From: Ilyonectria destructans
Lineage: Eukaryota > Ascomycota > Sordariomycetes > Hypocreales > Nectriaceae
Length of the DNA stretch: 64,000 nt
Assembly (NCBI GenBank): GCA_020740775.1
Contig: JAHEWK010000009.1
Location: 2,418,001 to 2,482,000, forward strand
Direction of reading: 5' to 3'
Below are positions 1 through 12,951 of this stretch, piece by piece; within the stretch, counting starts at the first letter, position 1; each line of letters opens with the position of its first letter. The notes under the pieces are model-generated. The model was given only the letters and a program-made list of their open reading frames with translations, did not search any database and was not told the origin of the DNA. Both the position numbers and the translations under genes were made by a program.

Positions 1-1200
1 CCCAAAAGAGGAGAAGTCTCGGCCAGCCCATGTGAAATACTTGTGGTATCCTCGTTGCGAGAACTGGCGCGGAAGAATAATCGGTAAATACGAGCCGCTA
101 GGCCTCGGTGTTTCTTTTCGTCACGATGTTGAAGAGGCGGGGTATAGGAACTTGACCATGATTCATCAGTTTTCTAAATTCATCTAGCTCGAGGAAGTCG
201 ATACTTACACGAGTTGGTGGCTGACACCAGTCTTCGCGGGTGCATGCGAAGCCGGGGAAGTTCGACGACCTCTGGCGCGAGTGGTTCGTGCCGGTGTAGG
301 ACATTCATTTTCGGAAGAACATTTCGAGTCGTCCTCCGAGAATACAGCCTCCTCGTCTGCTCGGGACTGGTAGATGGGATGGCTGGTAGGCATTGGCTAT
401 CGTCCAGGTCCGGATTCGTCCGTCCGTCGAGGATCCATCGTTCTGATGAGGAAGTTCGGGCTGGGAAGTACACGGCTTCAAGTCTCAAGGACAACAAGTT
501 AATTCCCGACGATGAGGAATTCAGAACCAAGGAAGGGACGTAGAGAATAAGCAACTTGACGCAAGATGACTTGTTCCCCAAAGCCGATGGAGAATGGACT
601 CGAGTATTGATTTTACCTTTGTCTCAGCCCAAGAATCGCACTGCACTACGTAGTAGAAACTCCGTAAACCCGGACCTATTGGCGTACAGGCCCGTACCAC
701 CCTCTTCCTGCCATCGCGTAACTGCACTACACATGCAGAGAAATGCATGTCTATGATCTCCATACGAAGATCTGCAATTAGCGAGAAAACAACTGAGAGA
801 CGGGAAGCCCTTTCTGGTAAGACATTTCAGTGGTGCTCTGAATAGTACAGGGTACTTGCAGCCCAACTTCCTAGAACGAGTAGTAATGTTCCCTTGTTTC
901 GTTTATTATTGATGGACCTTGCCTATACTCATACAGCTATCTACGATGATTTTTCCCTCACTCTGAAAGATCATGTAACATGCGAGTGAACAGCGCGGTA
1001 AGCGTGACAAAACGGCAGGCCGGTCTCAGTTGGTGAATCAGGACTGTGGCTGCCTGACTCTGGGACTATAAAATGGAAACATGTCCGAGGTCTGTAACCA
1101 ACACACAAGACACACCGGATCTACTGATCAAGCCGAGGTGGTCACTCTATGAAGCTTGGTGCAGCAGATTTCTGACCACCCAACCAGTACATCCATTCAC

Positions 1201-1260
1201 AGTCCGAGATAGTTCGCCACAGTCCGCCACCGTCCGTCATAGTTCCTCAATGTCCGAGAG
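1201..1260. repeat. six-unit, 10-bp periodic GTCCG array
   Basis: Six consecutive decamers share the pattern AGTCCGCCAT with one to four changes each. GTCCG falls at 1202, 1222, 1232 and 1252, and diverged units sit between. The reverse complement contains CGGAC, the kind of CGG half site bound by Zn2Cys6 regulators. A 10-bp period would put every site on the same helical face. No gene is recognised directly downstream, so a regulatory role is inference only. Confidence 0.45.
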
Positions 1261-2520
1261 CCCGAGAGAGTACATAATAAATTTCTCTCCCCCGTTTCTC
1301 CTACAAGAAACTCAGCAAGTTCCGGTTTATTCCAATCGAACTGCAATAGTCATAAAGCTGCTGCGCCAGCCTTCGTATTGATATTTCCGGGATGCTTCTA
1401 TGTGTAGGATTTCTCCGCCGAAGGGGAAAGATACACGGTAAGCAGAACACAAAAAAGAGATGGATCAGATCCCTTAATATGCACTATAAATGCGGCCAAT
1501 TGGAGTACTTTTGTGTTGTGTGACAATTCTTATCTCGCATGCATTTATTACGTACGCGTTGCACTTTCAAAGATTTGCTTACGGCGGCAGTTCGGCTCTG
1601 AACACGGGACCGAGTGCGACGCATCAGTAGCTTGGTCTCGAACGTCAATTTGTATCTCGACGGATGACGTGCATGCTCGGTGGGCTGTTCAGTTGAGGGC
1701 TAGAAATGTCCCCGCTTTGATGTAGCTTCATAGATTCACAACTTCGAATGGCTGAGACGACGGCTCAGGCTAGCCGTGGGAAAGACGGCTCGGTGGCTTC
1801 GCGTGATACATGTCCCGCCGGGTTTCCATTGTTCGCCACCCATGTTGCGACATCGATTGGCCGTGCTCTTCTTATATCGGAATTGACCGCAGCTGAGCAG
1901 TTCTAGGCGCAGCCACACCGTAAACTTCCCGACGTGGTGCGTCAAAGAGTGGAAGTGAAATGTCTAGTTGTGATAGGTTACGATTGAAGGCTGGAGAAGG
2001 CGGTGGCAAATGTGCTGTGAATATCAGTGCCCACAGTGGAGAATTTGAGGTGCTTTTGGCGTGTGTGTGTTTGTTCTCTTCCACTTGGCTCTGGATGTAA
2101 ATGTTCCACCTACCTATCTAGAAAAAACGCGACGTTGATGGGTCGTTTAGAATGCCCACAACGAGGGTGTAACCTGACCAGCGGGTGCCTCTTCTAGTCT
2201 TATCCTTCAAACATAGCCTCACGAACCCCTTGAGCACATGTGTGCTCAAACCACAAGATTATTGGCGAGACATCTCTGCATCCTACACACTTCAAGTACC
2301 AGCCCAGTAGAGTCCAGGAGCCTAGCAGTGATAGTGCAGATTCCGATTTGAATATGCAATGCATTCTAGCCAAGGATAAAGCAAACCGCGCTCGGTAGGG
2401 AAGCTTCCCGAATATCAGATGGATATCATTGACGATATAAATTTCTGGGTATTACTATGTACATTCTCAGCAGCGGATTGGGGACACACGGGACCAATTT
2501 CCTCAACCACAGGATTGGGA

Positions 2521-2627
2521 ATCCCTTGATGAGAAAACCTGACCTTTGCATCTACCGCGTTGTCGTCCATCTCAACATTGCTGAGATATTCACTTGACTC
2601 TAAAGCTCATTCATTTGATCTACCTGA
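2521..2627. repeat. dispersed repeat fragment, copy A
   Basis: This piece aligns by eye over about 105 bp with 45884-45987 in the same orientation. Shared blocks include ATGAGAAAA, TTTGCATCT and GATCT(A/G)CCTGA. Many of the differences are transitions. It is probably a remnant of a transposable element; neither copy keeps an open frame of useful length. Confidence 0.5.
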
Positions 2628-3129
2628 AGCTGATAACGCATTTCCAACTCCCGCCACTTCTAAACGTATTGAAGCCCTCTGCTCTCTGCAGACACCAAAA
2701 CCCCTAGCGCCCATGTTGACCAGATCCATCCTAGCCCACCATCTTCTGCGAAGCCAGGGGGCGCTTGTGGCAGTTATTTAGCAACCCATTATGTGAAAAC
2801 TTTTGTAGTGGACTGGCACTGCCTCAGAAGTTGTTATTTCTGGCTGTCTTCTCCACTTGTTGCGTGTTCGGAGGGTGTCGTCCTCTGGTTCAGAATATGT
2901 TCTTTGTTGATGACGATAGCCAAGGTTTGAGATAGAGGAGCTGGAACGATGTCTCAGGCAAGATAAGGATAGCAACCCTACTTTATTCACAATCCTGATA
3001 CTGAGTGTAGTACTGTGTGCACTGATATTTCGTCTCATTTTGAAGGAGCTACACACATCCTTCCTGTCCAGCGTCCACACTGATGGTACATGCAATCTTG
3101 TCCACCCGCACGGCATCGCCGCGTGACTG

Positions 3130-6100
3130 TTACACCCGCGGGCTATCGACGGCAGATATATCAACCTGTGCGGCATTGATACAGTCGAGGTACTTGCCCA
3201 CAGAGTGCTGGTCAAACAACGGCACGGGGTAATCATCACCCCCGAAGACGTGCTCCCCGACGGGCAAACCTGTGACCATCGCAGACGCAGTTTCATCGGT
3301 GTAGCCGTCGATCACGGCAGTGATGCGGGCTAGTGCGCTTTTTGGATGTGCCGTGGCGTAATCCAGTGCGCGTTGCTGCCATATACTGAAGGGTACGATC
3401 TCCTTGCCACCGCTGGCAGCACTCATGAGCTTGAAGAAGTCATCGAAGCTCGGCGCACGCTTGTTGACAAAGTCGAAGTCCTTGCCAATTTGATGCATAT
3501 TTTTCGTCATCACGTCGACAATGGACTTGCATAGGTAGTCGATGGGTAGCACAACGGACAGGTCGCCGTTCAACGCCGGGAAGGCGCCCATTTCAAGACT
3601 CCCGGAAATGAGATTGTGCAAGAAGTCACCGCGATCGAGTCGGAAGTGGCCAGTGGTGGCCGAGGCGGAGACAAAGGGCAAGCGGTACGCGGATGCCTTG
3701 GCGCCACGCCAACGCGCCGCTGCCAGCATTCGCTCGGCCATATATTTCGAGGTGCCGTAGCCGTATTCGCGGTCATCCTCGGTGAGGTCGTGGCCCATAT
3801 GCTTTGGTAATGTGGAGATGGTGGATATGAGGTGGACTGCCTTGCCACGACCATGAGAAGCCAGACGAAGGATCTCATGAGTACTGACGATGTTGGGACC
3901 GACGTAGTCTTCCAGAGGACGCATCCAGTCGACCAGAGCGCCCGAGTGGCAGATGGAGTCGACTTGGTCGGCCAAGTCGTCGAACATCTGCTCGGTCAAG
4001 CCGAGCAGCGGCTGGGTCAAGTCGCCAACCACTAGGTTGAGCAGCGGCGCGTAGTCGGGCTTCCAGAGGCCGTAAGTCTCCAACGTGCTCACCATCCGTT
4101 GCCGTGCCAGATCGACGCTCGAAGCACGCACGAGGCAGTACGTGGCGATGCCCTGCGAGAGCAACTCGTGCACGACAAAGGCACCGACAAAGCCTGTGCC
4201 ACCAGTGACCAAGACAGATTGGGGACGGGCAGCACATGTAGATGCGTTGCCGAAAGTGAAGCTGGGGTCGAGGCAGCCCTTACGGATCGCCGCCATATTC
4301 AGATACGGCGTGCCCAGCGTCGTGGTGTCAGGAGTAGTACCCCCCGACGCCGACGCTGACGACGATGTATCGGCCCAGGTATCGTTCAGATGGGACAGCA
4401 AAGCCCGAGCGAGGACCTTGAGGTTCGGGTGAAGCAAGACGATATTCACAGACAGCGTCAGGCCCGTCAGCGTCGCCAGATTGTTACGTGTCAGGACGGC
4501 CGTCATGGAGTCGATTCCGATGTCCTGCAAGGGCAAGTCGACATCCACATCATCGGACTGCGCAAACCCCAGCGTCTTGGCCACCGTTTCTCGGACCATG
4601 CGTAGCACAATGCTGGCATGCTGGGCGGGGGGCGCTTCACCCAGCACCTTGCGCAGATCCCGGGTTCGGTGGACTCCCGAACTGTTCCGAGCCAGTAGCG
4701 AGCGAAGCAACGACGGGATGTCACCTAAGTCTTCATGATAGACTTGGAGCCGTTCCAGATCGAGTGCAGCGGCCACGGTGAGCGGACGGCCGCTGCGCGC
4801 AGCCAGCTCCAACAACTCCAGCCCGTCTTCCTGCGTGAGCGGATCGAGGCCAAAGTACACTAGGCGAGCCTGAGCAGATCCGGCCAGCTTGCCCAACATC
4901 CCTTTCCCCTCCCAGCCGCCATATGCCACCGACGTGGCCGGCAGGCCCTGGGCGTGACGCAGGTGCGCCAGTGCATCTAGAAATGAATTCGCGGCAGCAT
5001 AATTCCCAAGGCCCGGCATGCCCATGACACCAGAGATGGACGAAAACATGAGAAAGAGGTCCAAGTCCATATGCCGAGTCAGTTGGTGCAGATTCCAAGC
5101 GCCGTCCACCTTGGGCGCAAAGGTGGTGGCGCACCGCTGCGGCGTCAAGGACGAGAGGACGCCAGGTTCCACCGTGCCGGCAGCGTGGACGACACCGCGC
5201 AGCGGCCGGTGCTCGTTGAATGTTGCTATGAGTGACTTGATGCTGTCGTGATCGGCTATGTCGCTCGCGATTACAGCCACGTTGGCGCCGAGCTCAGCGA
5301 GTTCCATGACCAAAGCATCCGCGCCTGGGGCTTCCTTGCCACGGCGCGACGTTAGCACCAGGTCGCGGATGCCGTGGGCCGTCACCAGCCACCGAGCTAC
5401 ACGAGCTCCGAGATCGCCGAGACCACCGGTGACCAACACCGTGCCGTCCTTCCGGAGGAGTTGTTGGTCGTGCGGTCTTGGAACCCGTGGCTTGACGACA
5501 CGTTGCATACGCGGCACAAGGACCTGCCCTTGCCGCAACGCGCATTCAGATTCAGATGTGAGCATCAGTGCCGGGGCAAGCGTCTGGATGGCTTCCACGT
5601 CACCCAGGTCGATCGCACGCAGATGCAGCTCGGGGTGCTCGCTCCGGGCGGTGCGCATCAAGCCCCACAGCGGCCCCGCCCCGAGTCCGATGGCGCCGTC
5701 ATCCGGACCGGGGCCGGAGCCGGTGTCAGTGCCAACCGCTCGGCGGGTGACCCACACTAACGGCGGCGTAAACCCGGTCTTGACAGCGGCCTGCAGCTGG
5801 GCCAGTGCCTTTGCGGTGAAGTCGCGGGCCTGGCCTATAACGCCCGCATCTGAATCCCATAGGCACAGCAAGCCATCCAGATGCTCCGCAGCCTTGAGAT
5901 CCTCGACCTGGATCGACTGTATGTTGGCGCGAGATAGCGCTGTCTTGACCTCCGAGGCCCAGGACACGTCACCGGCGGGACATAGGAGACCCCAGGAGCC
6001 ACCTGGAGGGGAATTGTTACTATCAGCCTGACGCCAGTTGATCTCGAACTGGAAGCGGTCCACGCGGCGCTCCGCTTGGTTATCGACAGGCGCGTTCGTG

Positions 6101-9100
6101 CCGTCACTGCATGGAGTGTAGTTATCATCCGGCTTCGCTCGTGTAGGCTGGAAGCGTTCACGCTGGAAGGCGTAGGTGGGCAATTCAACCCTTTGGCAGC
6201 TGAAAGGCTTAAAGTAGCTAGCCCAGTCAATGGGGATTTTCTGCACATGCAACTCGGCGACTTTCTGTTGCATAACTGCGGCGTCGCTTTTGCCAGGGAT
6301 CAGCGACGGAACCCAGATAGTCGACTTCATCATGTCGGCATCGTCGGCGAGACATGCTGCACCCATGCCACACAATACCGGCCCAGGGCCTAACTCGACA
6401 AAGACATTGACACCTTGTACGGCAAGTGTCTGAATACCATCGCTGAAGTGGACTGCCTTGCGTGCCTGTTGAACCCAATAGTCGGGTTGTTCGAGCTGGC
6501 CAACGCCAGCCAGCTTACCAGTGAGGCTGTTGACTACGCTCAGCTGGGGCGGGTTAAATTGCACGGTTTCAGCTATAGCCCGGAAGGACTCCAGCATAGC
6601 GTCCATATGGTGTGAGTGGAATGCATGGCTCACATCGAGCATCTTGACCTTGCGGGATTGCCTGATGAAGTTGGCCGCCAAGTTCTCGACGGCATGGATG
6701 TCGCCGGATATGACGGTTTGGGATGGCGTGTTGTATCCGGCGATATCGACCTTGCTTTCGTATCCCAATTCTTGAATCGCTGCTGTCACCTCGGCAGCGC
6801 TAGCTTCTAGCGACGCCATCTTTCCGTGGCTAGGCATGGCCTGCATCAAACGACCACGGGCCGCCACCAGCTTACAGGCATCGGATAGATCTAAGATGCC
6901 AGCTACATGAGCGGCCGCGAGTTCACCTACGCTGTGACCGAGCACAAACTCTGGTTGCACGCCCCAGCTCTGCCACAGCCGCCACAATGCCACCTCGATG
7001 GCGAACAGGGCAGGCTGGGCAAAGTCGGTGCGATGCAGCAAGGCGGCGGCATCGCTGTCGGGCTCGGCCCACATGATGTCGAGCAGCGGTGCCTCTAGAC
7101 CCGTGAATTCGGACACGATCTCATCCAGTGCTTGGCGGAAAGCAGGATAAACGGTATACAAGTCTTTGCCCATACCTAGTCGCTGGCTGCCCTGTCCAGT
7201 GAAGAGCATCGCCATGCGCGGTTCCTCGGTCTGCTCGCCGGCAGGCAACATGAACGAGCTAACAGAGGCGAGCTTCTGCAACAGCTGCGCCTTGTCCTTG
7301 GCCATCAACACCAAACGTTGTCGGAAATGAGTACGGGTGGTTGCTAGTGAATAAGCCACATCGCAAAGCCGATCCTCATCAGTCATGTTGCCGATGTGTC
7401 GATGGAGCTTCTCAGCCTGTTGGCGCAGGGCCGCTTGAGTATGACCCGAAAGCAGGAATGGAACTGACGGCGGCAACGGGACCGACGCCTCCGTATCATT
7501 AGGTCTGGCAATTTGGTAGGGCGGTTCCTCGACGATGGCATGTGCATTAGTCCCGCCAATGCCGAACGCACTAACACCAGCGCGGCGCAACCGGCTGGCC
7601 GTTGCCAACCACGGCTGCTTCTCCTGCACCAGCGCCATATTGGCCTGCTTCCAGTCGACTGCTGGAGTAGGCTCGGATACGTGTAAAGTCTGAGGTAGCG
7701 TGCCATGTCGCATGGCCAGCACGACCTTTAACAAACCCACCAGGCCGGCGGCCGCCTGCGTGTGGCCGAGATTGGACTTGGCCGAGCCGACCCACAACGG
7801 CCCCGCATCGGACCGGCCGGCGCTGAAGACCTCCGCCAGCGCCGTGCCTTCAATCGGGTCGCCCAGCTTTGTGCCGGTGCCGTGGGCCTCGATGTAGTCA
7901 ATGTCACCTGGTTGTAGTCCGGCTACGGCGAGCGCTGAGCGGATAAGTCGCTGCTGAGCAGGGCCGCTGGGTGCCGTCAGACTGGCACTGCGTCCGTCGT
8001 GGTTGACAGCAGTACCGCGCAGCACGGCATGGATTGTGTCGCCATCGCGCTGGGCATCCGACAGCCTCTTGAGGACCACGACAGACGAGCCCTCGCCCCA
8101 TCCGGTGCCCTGCGTGTCGGCTGAAAAGGCACGACAGCTGCCGTCTGGCGACATGCCGCGTAGCCCGCTGAATTCTACGTGCAGCCCGGGATTGAGCATC
8201 AGGCTCACACCGCCGGATACGGCCATGTCGCATTCGCCTTGACGTAGCGCGGTGCAGGCCAAGTGGGTGGTGACTAGCGAGGAGGAGCATGCCGTGTCGA
8301 GCGTCATGGCTGGGCCCTCGAGACCCAGGACGTACGAGACACGACCGGATAGTGTACCGCCAGATGAACCCGTCACTGTGTATCCGTCGAGATCTGCCAG
8401 GTTCCGGATGGCAGTAGCATTGAGGCTGTTGTGGGCTGATATGCTACTGGTACCGATAAACACGCCAGTCTGGCTGCCACGTAACTGGTCCATGGTGTAA
8501 CCGGCACGCTCAAATCCTTCCCAGCACGTCTCCAGCACCATGTGCTGCAAAGGGTCTAGAGCGCGTGCCTCTCGCGGCGAGATGCCGAAAAAAGGCGCGT
8601 CAAATGAATCAATGGTGGAGATGAAGCCGCCTCGGCGACAGTACGACTTGCCAAGGGCGTCCGGGTCGGCATCGTACAGGGCATCGGCGTTCCAGCGGTC
8701 TTTGGGCACGTCAACGATTGCATCGCCTCCGCGCTGGAGAAGCTCCCAGTACTCTTCCGGCGTGGCGATATGGCCAGGGAGACGGCATGCCATGGAGATG
8801 ATGGCGATGTCTTCGTTGTTGGTGGAGCGCTGGTGTGCGCGGATGGGCTCCGGGCTGCTGTTGTCGGCGCTCGAGAGGTACGCCGCCAGTGCCTTGGCTG
8901 TGTAATGCTCGAACAATTTAGCTGGTGATACCGTCCGGCCCAATAGTTTCTCCAGTTCTACTTGGACCCGGACGACGCGCATAGAGTCGCCGCCGACCTC
9001 GAAGAAGTTATCATTGACACTGATGCTGTTGTGGCCAAGGACTTTTGACCAAATAGCCAACACGTCGTGCTCTAACTCGGTAGCAGGCTTAGTCGTGACT

Positions 9101-10677
9101 GGTTTGCTCACCGCTACAGGATCTGGGAGGGCCTTGCGGTCAATTTTGCCGTTGAGTGTCATCGGGAGGGCATCCAGTTCGACGAATAATGCCGGCACCA
9201 TGTAGGCTGGTAGACGCTCGGCCAGCCACGGCCGCAGAATGCTGTCCAGCACGACCTGCGAGGTTTCTTCAACCACAGGCACCTTTGCATCTCGCACGCA
9301 GTAGGCGACCAACCGGTCATCACGGTTGACCACGACGGCCCCGGAGACGTACCAGTGGTCAGTGATGGCGGCCTCAACGTCACCCGACTCGACCCGGTAG
9401 CCCCGGACCTTGATCTGGCTGTCGATGCGGCCGAGGATACTCAACTTCCCGGGCCCTGTAAAGCAGGCAAGATCGCCGGTGCCGTAGAAGCGGCCCTCGT
9501 GGAAGGGATTGTCGAGGAATCGGGACTGAGTAAGTTCGGGGTTGTTGCGGTAGCCGCGAGCCACACTGGCACCGCCGATGTAAAGCTCGCCAGGGGATCC
9601 CATCGCTACGGGCAGCATGTCTTCCCCGAGCACGTAGAGTCTACCGTTGGCATTGGGCACGCCCAGGACCATGTCTTCGCCTCGCCGCACCCTCCAATTG
9701 GTAGCGTACGTTGTCTCAGTTGGCCCGTACAGGTTCCACAGCGCATCGCCACAGTCAAGCAGCCGCTCTGCAAGACGCCGGGAAAGAGCTTCACCCCCTG
9801 AGAGCATCTTGGCGAGACGCGGTGTGCCTCTCCAGCCCGACTCCAGCAGCATCTGCCAGGTGACGGGCGTGGCTTGCAGCATGGTTATCCCGTGGCGCTC
9901 CATCAACGCGAGCAGGGCGCGCGGGTCTCTGAATTCGTCGGCCTGGGCGATGACGGCCGTTGCACCGCAGAACAGCGGCAGGAACAGCTCCAAGAAGGCC
10001 ATGTCGAAGGAAACGCTCGTCACGGCCAGCAGGCGATCCGTCTTTTTGCAGCCCAGGTCTCTCTGCGATGTGAGCAGCACGTTAGACAGTGATCCGTGGC
10101 TCATCTCGACGCCCTTGGGTTTGCCCGTCGAACCGGACGTGTACATGACGTATGCGAGGTCTTCTGACCGCACGTCTATTGGGAGATTTCTGCTCTCGGC
10201 GTCGGAGCTCGTGTTATTGTGTAGTGTCTCGTCAACGTTGAGGCACAAGTCTTTCCAGGGCGAAACCGTATCGAGCGTGCTGGTGCTGGCGACGATGAGA
10301 CTTGGACCAGCATTGTCCATCATTTGCCTGATGCGCATCTCTGGAAAAGTCGGGTCGATGGGCACGTACGCAGCACCCGCCTTGAGCACTGCCAAAAGAG
10401 CCACGACGAGATCGACGGAGCGTTCGAGTGCCACGCCGACCAAGTCGCCAGGACTGACTCCTCGCGCCACCAGGACGCGAGCAAGACGATTCGCAAGCTT
10501 GTTTAACTTTGCGTACGTCAATCCCGTGTTGCCGCAGATGAGGGCAATCCGACTCGAATGGCGGTCGGCGGAGTGCTCAAGGAGCTGATGCACGCAGTGG
10601 CCCAGCATTGCGGCATCCTCGGTGTTGTTGAAGTCCTCCACCAACAGCTGGCGGTCCACAGGAGAGATTTCACTCAT
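3130..10677 (-). CDS. swnK: SwnK-type NRPS-PKS hybrid synthetase (A-T-KS-AT-KR-ACP-R)
   Basis: Single-exon gene of 2515 residues. Domains seen: adenylation about 20-520 (SGSTGKPKG at 181-189, YGTGD at 398, NGKIDRKAL near 510); carrier with GGDS serine 565; ketosynthase 622-1050 (Cys797 in [24 protein letters not shown]); acyltransferase 1155-1460 (Ser1249 in GHSVG); ketoreductase to about 1920 (GGLGDLG at 1751, Tyr1893 in GNYAAANSF); second carrier with Ser2057 in GIDSM; terminal reductase 2150-2500 (TGGTGFVG, Tyr2307 and Lys2311). There is no condensation, dehydratase, enoylreductase or methyltransferase domain, so the enzyme should load one amino acid, extend it once, reduce the beta-keto group and release an aldehyde or alcohol. 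This order is that of SwnK, which uses pipecolate in swainsonine-type indolizidine pathways. Substrate and product are inferred. The frame stays open upstream to a TTG at 10713, but the first ATG is 10677 and is used here. All catalytic residues checked are present. Confidence 0.85.
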   Translation of the reverse strand: MSEISPVDRQLLVEDFNNTEDAAMLGHCVHQLLEHSADRHSSRIALICGNTGLTYAKLNKLANRLARVLVARGVSPGDLVGVALERSVDLVVALLAVLKAGAAYVPIDPTFPEMRIRQMMDNAGPSLIVASTSTLDTVSPWKDLCLNVDETLHNNTSSDAESRNLPIDVRSEDLAYVMYTSGSTGKPKGVEMSHGSLSNVLLTSQRDLGCKKTDRLLAVTSVSFDMAFLELFLPLFCGATAVIAQADEFRDPRALLALMERHGITMLQATPVTWQMLLESGWRGTPRLAKMLSGGEALSRRLAERLLDCGDALWNLYGPTETTYATNWRVRRGEDMVLGVPNANGRLYVLGEDMLPVAMGSPGELYIGGASVARGYRNNPELTQSRFLDNPFHEGRFYGTGDLACFTGPGKLSILGRIDSQIKVRGYRVESGDVEAAITDHWYVSGAVVVNRDDRLVAYCVRDAKVPVVEETSQVVLDSILRPWLAERLPAYMVPALFVELDALPMTLNGKIDRKALPDPVAVSKPVTTKPATELEHDVLAIWSKVLGHNSISVNDNFFEVGGDSMRVVRVQVELEKLLGRTVSPAKLFEHYTAKALAAYLSSADNSSPEPIRAHQRSTNNEDIAIISMACRLPGHIATPEEYWELLQRGGDAIVDVPKDRWNADALYDADPDALGKSYCRRGGFISTIDSFDAPFFGISPREARALDPLQHMVLETCWEGFERAGYTMDQLRGSQTGVFIGTSSISAHNSLNATAIRNLADLDGYTVTGSSGGTLSGRVSYVLGLEGPAMTLDTACSSSLVTTHLACTALRQGECDMAVSGGVSLMLNPGLHVEFSGLRGMSPDGSCRAFSADTQGTGWGEGSSVVVLKRLSDAQRDGDTIHAVLRGTAVNHDGRSASLTAPSGPAQQRLIRSALAVAGLQPGDIDYIEAHGTGTKLGDPIEGTALAEVFSAGRSDAGPLWVGSAKSNLGHTQAAAGLVGLLKVVLAMRHGTLPQTLHVSEPTPAVDWKQANMALVQEKQPWLATASRLRRAGVSAFGIGGTNAHAIVEEPPYQIARPNDTEASVPLPPSVPFLLSGHTQAALRQQAEKLHRHIGNMTDEDRLCDVAYSLATTRTHFRQRLVLMAKDKAQLLQKLASVSSFMLPAGEQTEEPRMAMLFTGQGSQRLGMGKDLYTVYPAFRQALDEIVSEFTGLEAPLLDIMWAEPDSDAAALLHRTDFAQPALFAIEVALWRLWQSWGVQPEFVLGHSVGELAAAHVAGILDLSDACKLVAARGRLMQAMPSHGKMASLEASAAEVTAAIQELGYESKVDIAGYNTPSQTVISGDIHAVENLAANFIRQSRKVKMLDVSHAFHSHHMDAMLESFRAIAETVQFNPPQLSVVNSLTGKLAGVGQLEQPDYWVQQARKAVHFSDGIQTLAVQGVNVFVELGPGPVLCGMGAACLADDADMMKSTIWVPSLIPGKSDAAVMQQKVAELHVQKIPIDWASYFKPFSCQRVELPTYAFQRERFQPTRAKPDDNYTPCSDGTNAPVDNQAERRVDRFQFEINWRQADSNNSPPGGSWGLLCPAGDVSWASEVKTALSRANIQSIQVEDLKAAEHLDGLLCLWDSDAGVIGQARDFTAKALAQLQAAVKTGFTPPLVWVTRRAVGTDTGSGPGPDDGAIGLGAGPLWGLMRTARSEHPELHLRAIDLGDVEAIQTLAPALMLTSESECALRQGQVLVPRMQRVVKPRVPRPHDQQLLRKDGTVLVTGGLGDLGARVARWLVTAHGIRDLVLTSRRGKEAPGADALVMELAELGANVAVIASDIADHDSIKSLIATFNEHRPLRGVVHAAGTVEPGVLSSLTPQRCATTFAPKVDGAWNLHQLTRHMDLDLFLMFSSISGVMGMPGLGNYAAANSFLDALAHLRHAQGLPATSVAYGGWEGKGMLGKLAGSAQARLVYFGLDPLTQEDGLELLELAARSGRPLTVAAALDLERLQVYHEDLGDIPSLLRSLLARNSSGVHRTRDLRKVLGEAPPAQHASIVLRMVRETVAKTLGFAQSDDVDVDLPLQDIGIDSMTAVLTRNNLATLTGLTLSVNIVLLHPNLKVLARALLSHLNDTWADTSSSASASGGTTPDTTTLGTPYLNMAAIRKGCLDPSFTFGNASTCAARPQSVLVTGGTGFVGAFVVHELLSQGIATYCLVRASSVDLARQRMVSTLETYGLWKPDYAPLLNLVVGDLTQPLLGLTEQMFDDLADQVDSICHSGALVDWMRPLEDYVGPNIVSTHEILRLASHGRGKAVHLISTISTLPKHMGHDLTEDDREYGYGTSKYMAERMLAAARWRGAKASAYRLPFVSASATTGHFRLDRGDFLHNLISGSLEMGAFPALNGDLSVVLPIDYLCKSIVDVMTKNMHQIGKDFDFVNKRAPSFDDFFKLMSAASGGKEIVPFSIWQQRALDYATAHPKSALARITAVIDGYTDETASAMVTGLPVGEHVFGGDDYPVPLFDQHSVGKYLDCINAAQVDISAVDSPRV

Positions 10678-10800
10678 CTTTCTGATGTGAGATGTGTTGT
10701 AGGTAAAGTTCAAATTAACTCTCAGTGATTATGTACAGGTGACGATTGTTGGTTTTGATAGACTGAACGGTTGACGGGATAGTCGCGCATCTTTATATTC
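10678..10800 (-). promoter_or_regulatory. core promoter of the synthetase gene
   Basis: Read on the minus strand, a TATA box (GAATATAAAGAT) lies at about 10788-10800, some 115 bp before the ATG at 10677. That fits a short 5' leader. The frame upstream of the ATG is open for 12 codons but contains no other ATG. Confidence 0.5.
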
Positions 10801-12951
10801 ATCATTCTCATGTAGTCGAACTCTATACAAACGCTATCACTATCAGAAATCACTCCCGTCAATCTAACGTTACGGCAGGAACTGGGTCAATCAGAGAGCT
10901 TCATCCGAAGGCATACTGCCATTGGCGCTGATGCCAGTCACGGCAGCTTCCCGTGCTACAAGATACCCCTCGCCACCGAATTCATATCGCTTTCATCATC
11001 TGCAAGATCTAGGATTGCCTTCGTATGCTTGTATCACTCGGGGGAGATAGTTGTGGCTGGTAGTAATCGGAGGCTTGCAGCACTCAGATGCATTCTCGCT
11101 CAGATCTCCCCGATTCAGTCTTGTGACATAGTCAACTCAGTAAAATTCTCAAACGTAACTGGACCAGCAAATTTAACACGATCGTGAAATCGGCTAGCAA
11201 AATGGCTCCGTACGACAAATACAAATAGTGGCCGGGCTCACCCTCCCATTAATGCAGGGTAAAGGTATGAGCGTGGATCACTCTTTCTGCAGTGTCAAGG
11301 CGGCCGGATTGAAGAGTTATTCCCGCTTCTTTGCAAGTGTAGCCCGATTACGACATCTTCTATCTCGGTCAAAGACCCTGCATTTGATGTGCAACCCTTG
11401 TTCTTGTCTATTACGAGGTAATCGGAAAGCGACGGGCATGTGTCGTCCCGTCTTTGCATCATTGCTCTATTCTCATTTCGTGCTTTCAAGAGAACATGCT
11501 TCTTCTATCTGCGTAGCATATACTCGCTTTGGGCCAACTCTGTTCAACTATCTGTCCAGTCACGACTTTGACACAAAGGTGCGAGAATCAATATTACATT
11601 ACTGTTGGAAGATGACCTTATATTACGAAACCTCTAATAGATTGATATCCTGACCTTGGTCAGGAGGGGGGTCTGATAACGCCTCTTCGGGCCGGTCCGG
11701 ATGACCGACACAAGCAATCATCAACATCATCATCACTGCTTTAAACACTATCCATTGGATCGAATTGACCGTAACGGATCCAACAGATACTATGCGGTGC
11801 TTACATCCGGCCTCAGGACTGTCCAAGGAACGCCATTAGCACGGACATCTCATTTGCTATTACTTTTCGATCAATTCCGATAGGCCTATGAGGTCAACCG
11901 CGAAAAGTTTAGGGAACCAGTCCTGCCATGGCAGCTTGTAAGGGCTGGCTGAGAGATACCGACTTCGGCCAGTCCGTGGTTTCGTGTATCAAAATGCAGT
12001 GGCCAAGTACGTGTACGCTGCGGTTAGCGCAATACGAAATGCATTCTGACTGATGTGAGAAGCTGTTGAGACACAACGTGCCATGAAGCGCCCATTGCTA
12101 GCTGGCCGTCCATTTTCCCGCGCCTCAGAGGGTCTAGATAATCTCAGATGTGCCGGGTCCTAGGCTCTTGGTTGGTGATCCTCAGTCGTCGCTATCCGAC
12201 ATTCTCAAGGACTTGCATGGATCGACAGACGTGCGTAAGAAGGTTATCGTTTAGCAGATCGGAACGGCTACCGTACTAGGGACCTGGAAGTACTGGAACT
12301 GAGACATGCTTGTCTCGATGTCACAGCATGACAACGAAGAATGTCTCGCTAAGGCGTCACTATGCAGTTTGTCTCGGCTTTACGCTAAGGCGTCGTTGTG
12401 CCGATAAGTGCAACCTCAACCAGTTTGAGTTGTACTGCTTTTTGGACAGGCCAGTGACGATGAAGAGACACGGCAAGAGCGGGCAAGGGGATGGCAGTCA
12501 AGTAGTACAACCAATCGGGAGTGCCATCGACCCCAGGTGGGACGGCATCTACGTGTTCTTGGCCCGATCAGATGCATATCTCGGGATGTAGGTGTTATAT
12601 CCGATTGGCTCCCCTCAAATTCAGCAATAGTCTGCCCCAGCAAAGGTACGAGTTCAGCACTACAGGGATCGCCAGGCCGCTGCCTACACCGTTTCTAACC
12701 CAGTGGGCTCATCTCACCGGTTGTTACTGCTAGGCAGGGTTAGCCCATGGGAAGTATCTGTCTAGAGGGCGTTGCAGTTCTGAACATGATCGATACTTGT
12801 GAAAACCAAACGAAGCACTGTTCGTGACGTTGATTTAGAAGGCTATCTGGCGTTCATTAGGAAGCCTGGAGGGACGACTGCATACGTAGGCTAACTATTT
12901 ACCCCTGCAAATAATAACATCAAACAATCGCATTCATCCCCTCAGTGTCTT
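10801..12951. other. intergenic stretch, no gene seen
   Basis: The longest open frames (for example 11228-11653, plus strand) begin at non-ATG codons, show no family motif and lack splice-linked partners. No remnant of a dioxygenase, aminotransferase or transporter of the swainsonine set could be recognised here. The part next to 10800 is upstream sequence of the synthetase gene; the part next to 12951 is the 3' flank of the reductase gene. Confidence 0.5.

Larger units (their letters stand above)
1..3129. other. left-edge stretch with no supportable gene
   Basis: No open frame longer than about 130 codons looks protein-like. On the minus strand between about 560 and 98 there are short open pieces rich in Ser, Arg and Pro, with a good donor-like GTAAGT near 210, which could be the decayed 3' end of a gene; the frames are broken by stops, so I do not call it. 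A TATA-like box (ACTATAAAAT) lies near 1067 but leads to no convincing gene. The stretch also holds a 10-bp periodic array (1201-1260) and one copy of a dispersed repeat (2521-2627), listed separately. The last 350 bases are the 3' flank of the synthetase gene. Confidence 0.5.

Noticed and set aside
2778..3296. Minus-strand frame of 172 codons overlapping the synthetase stop
   Set aside because: It overlaps the synthetase 3' end in another frame, has no motif and no ATG-led conserved start.
5258..6031. Open frame of 257 codons opposite the synthetase
   Set aside because: Antisense shadow of the ketoreductase region in GC-rich coding DNA.
9647..10588. Open frame of 313 codons opposite the synthetase
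   Set aside because: It lies wholly antisense to the adenylation domain, starts inside it, has Ser/Arg-rich shadow composition and shows no family motif.
10678..10713. Twelve extra N-terminal codons of the synthetase
   Set aside because: They begin at TTG, not ATG; the first ATG at 10677 gives a normal start of the adenylation domain.
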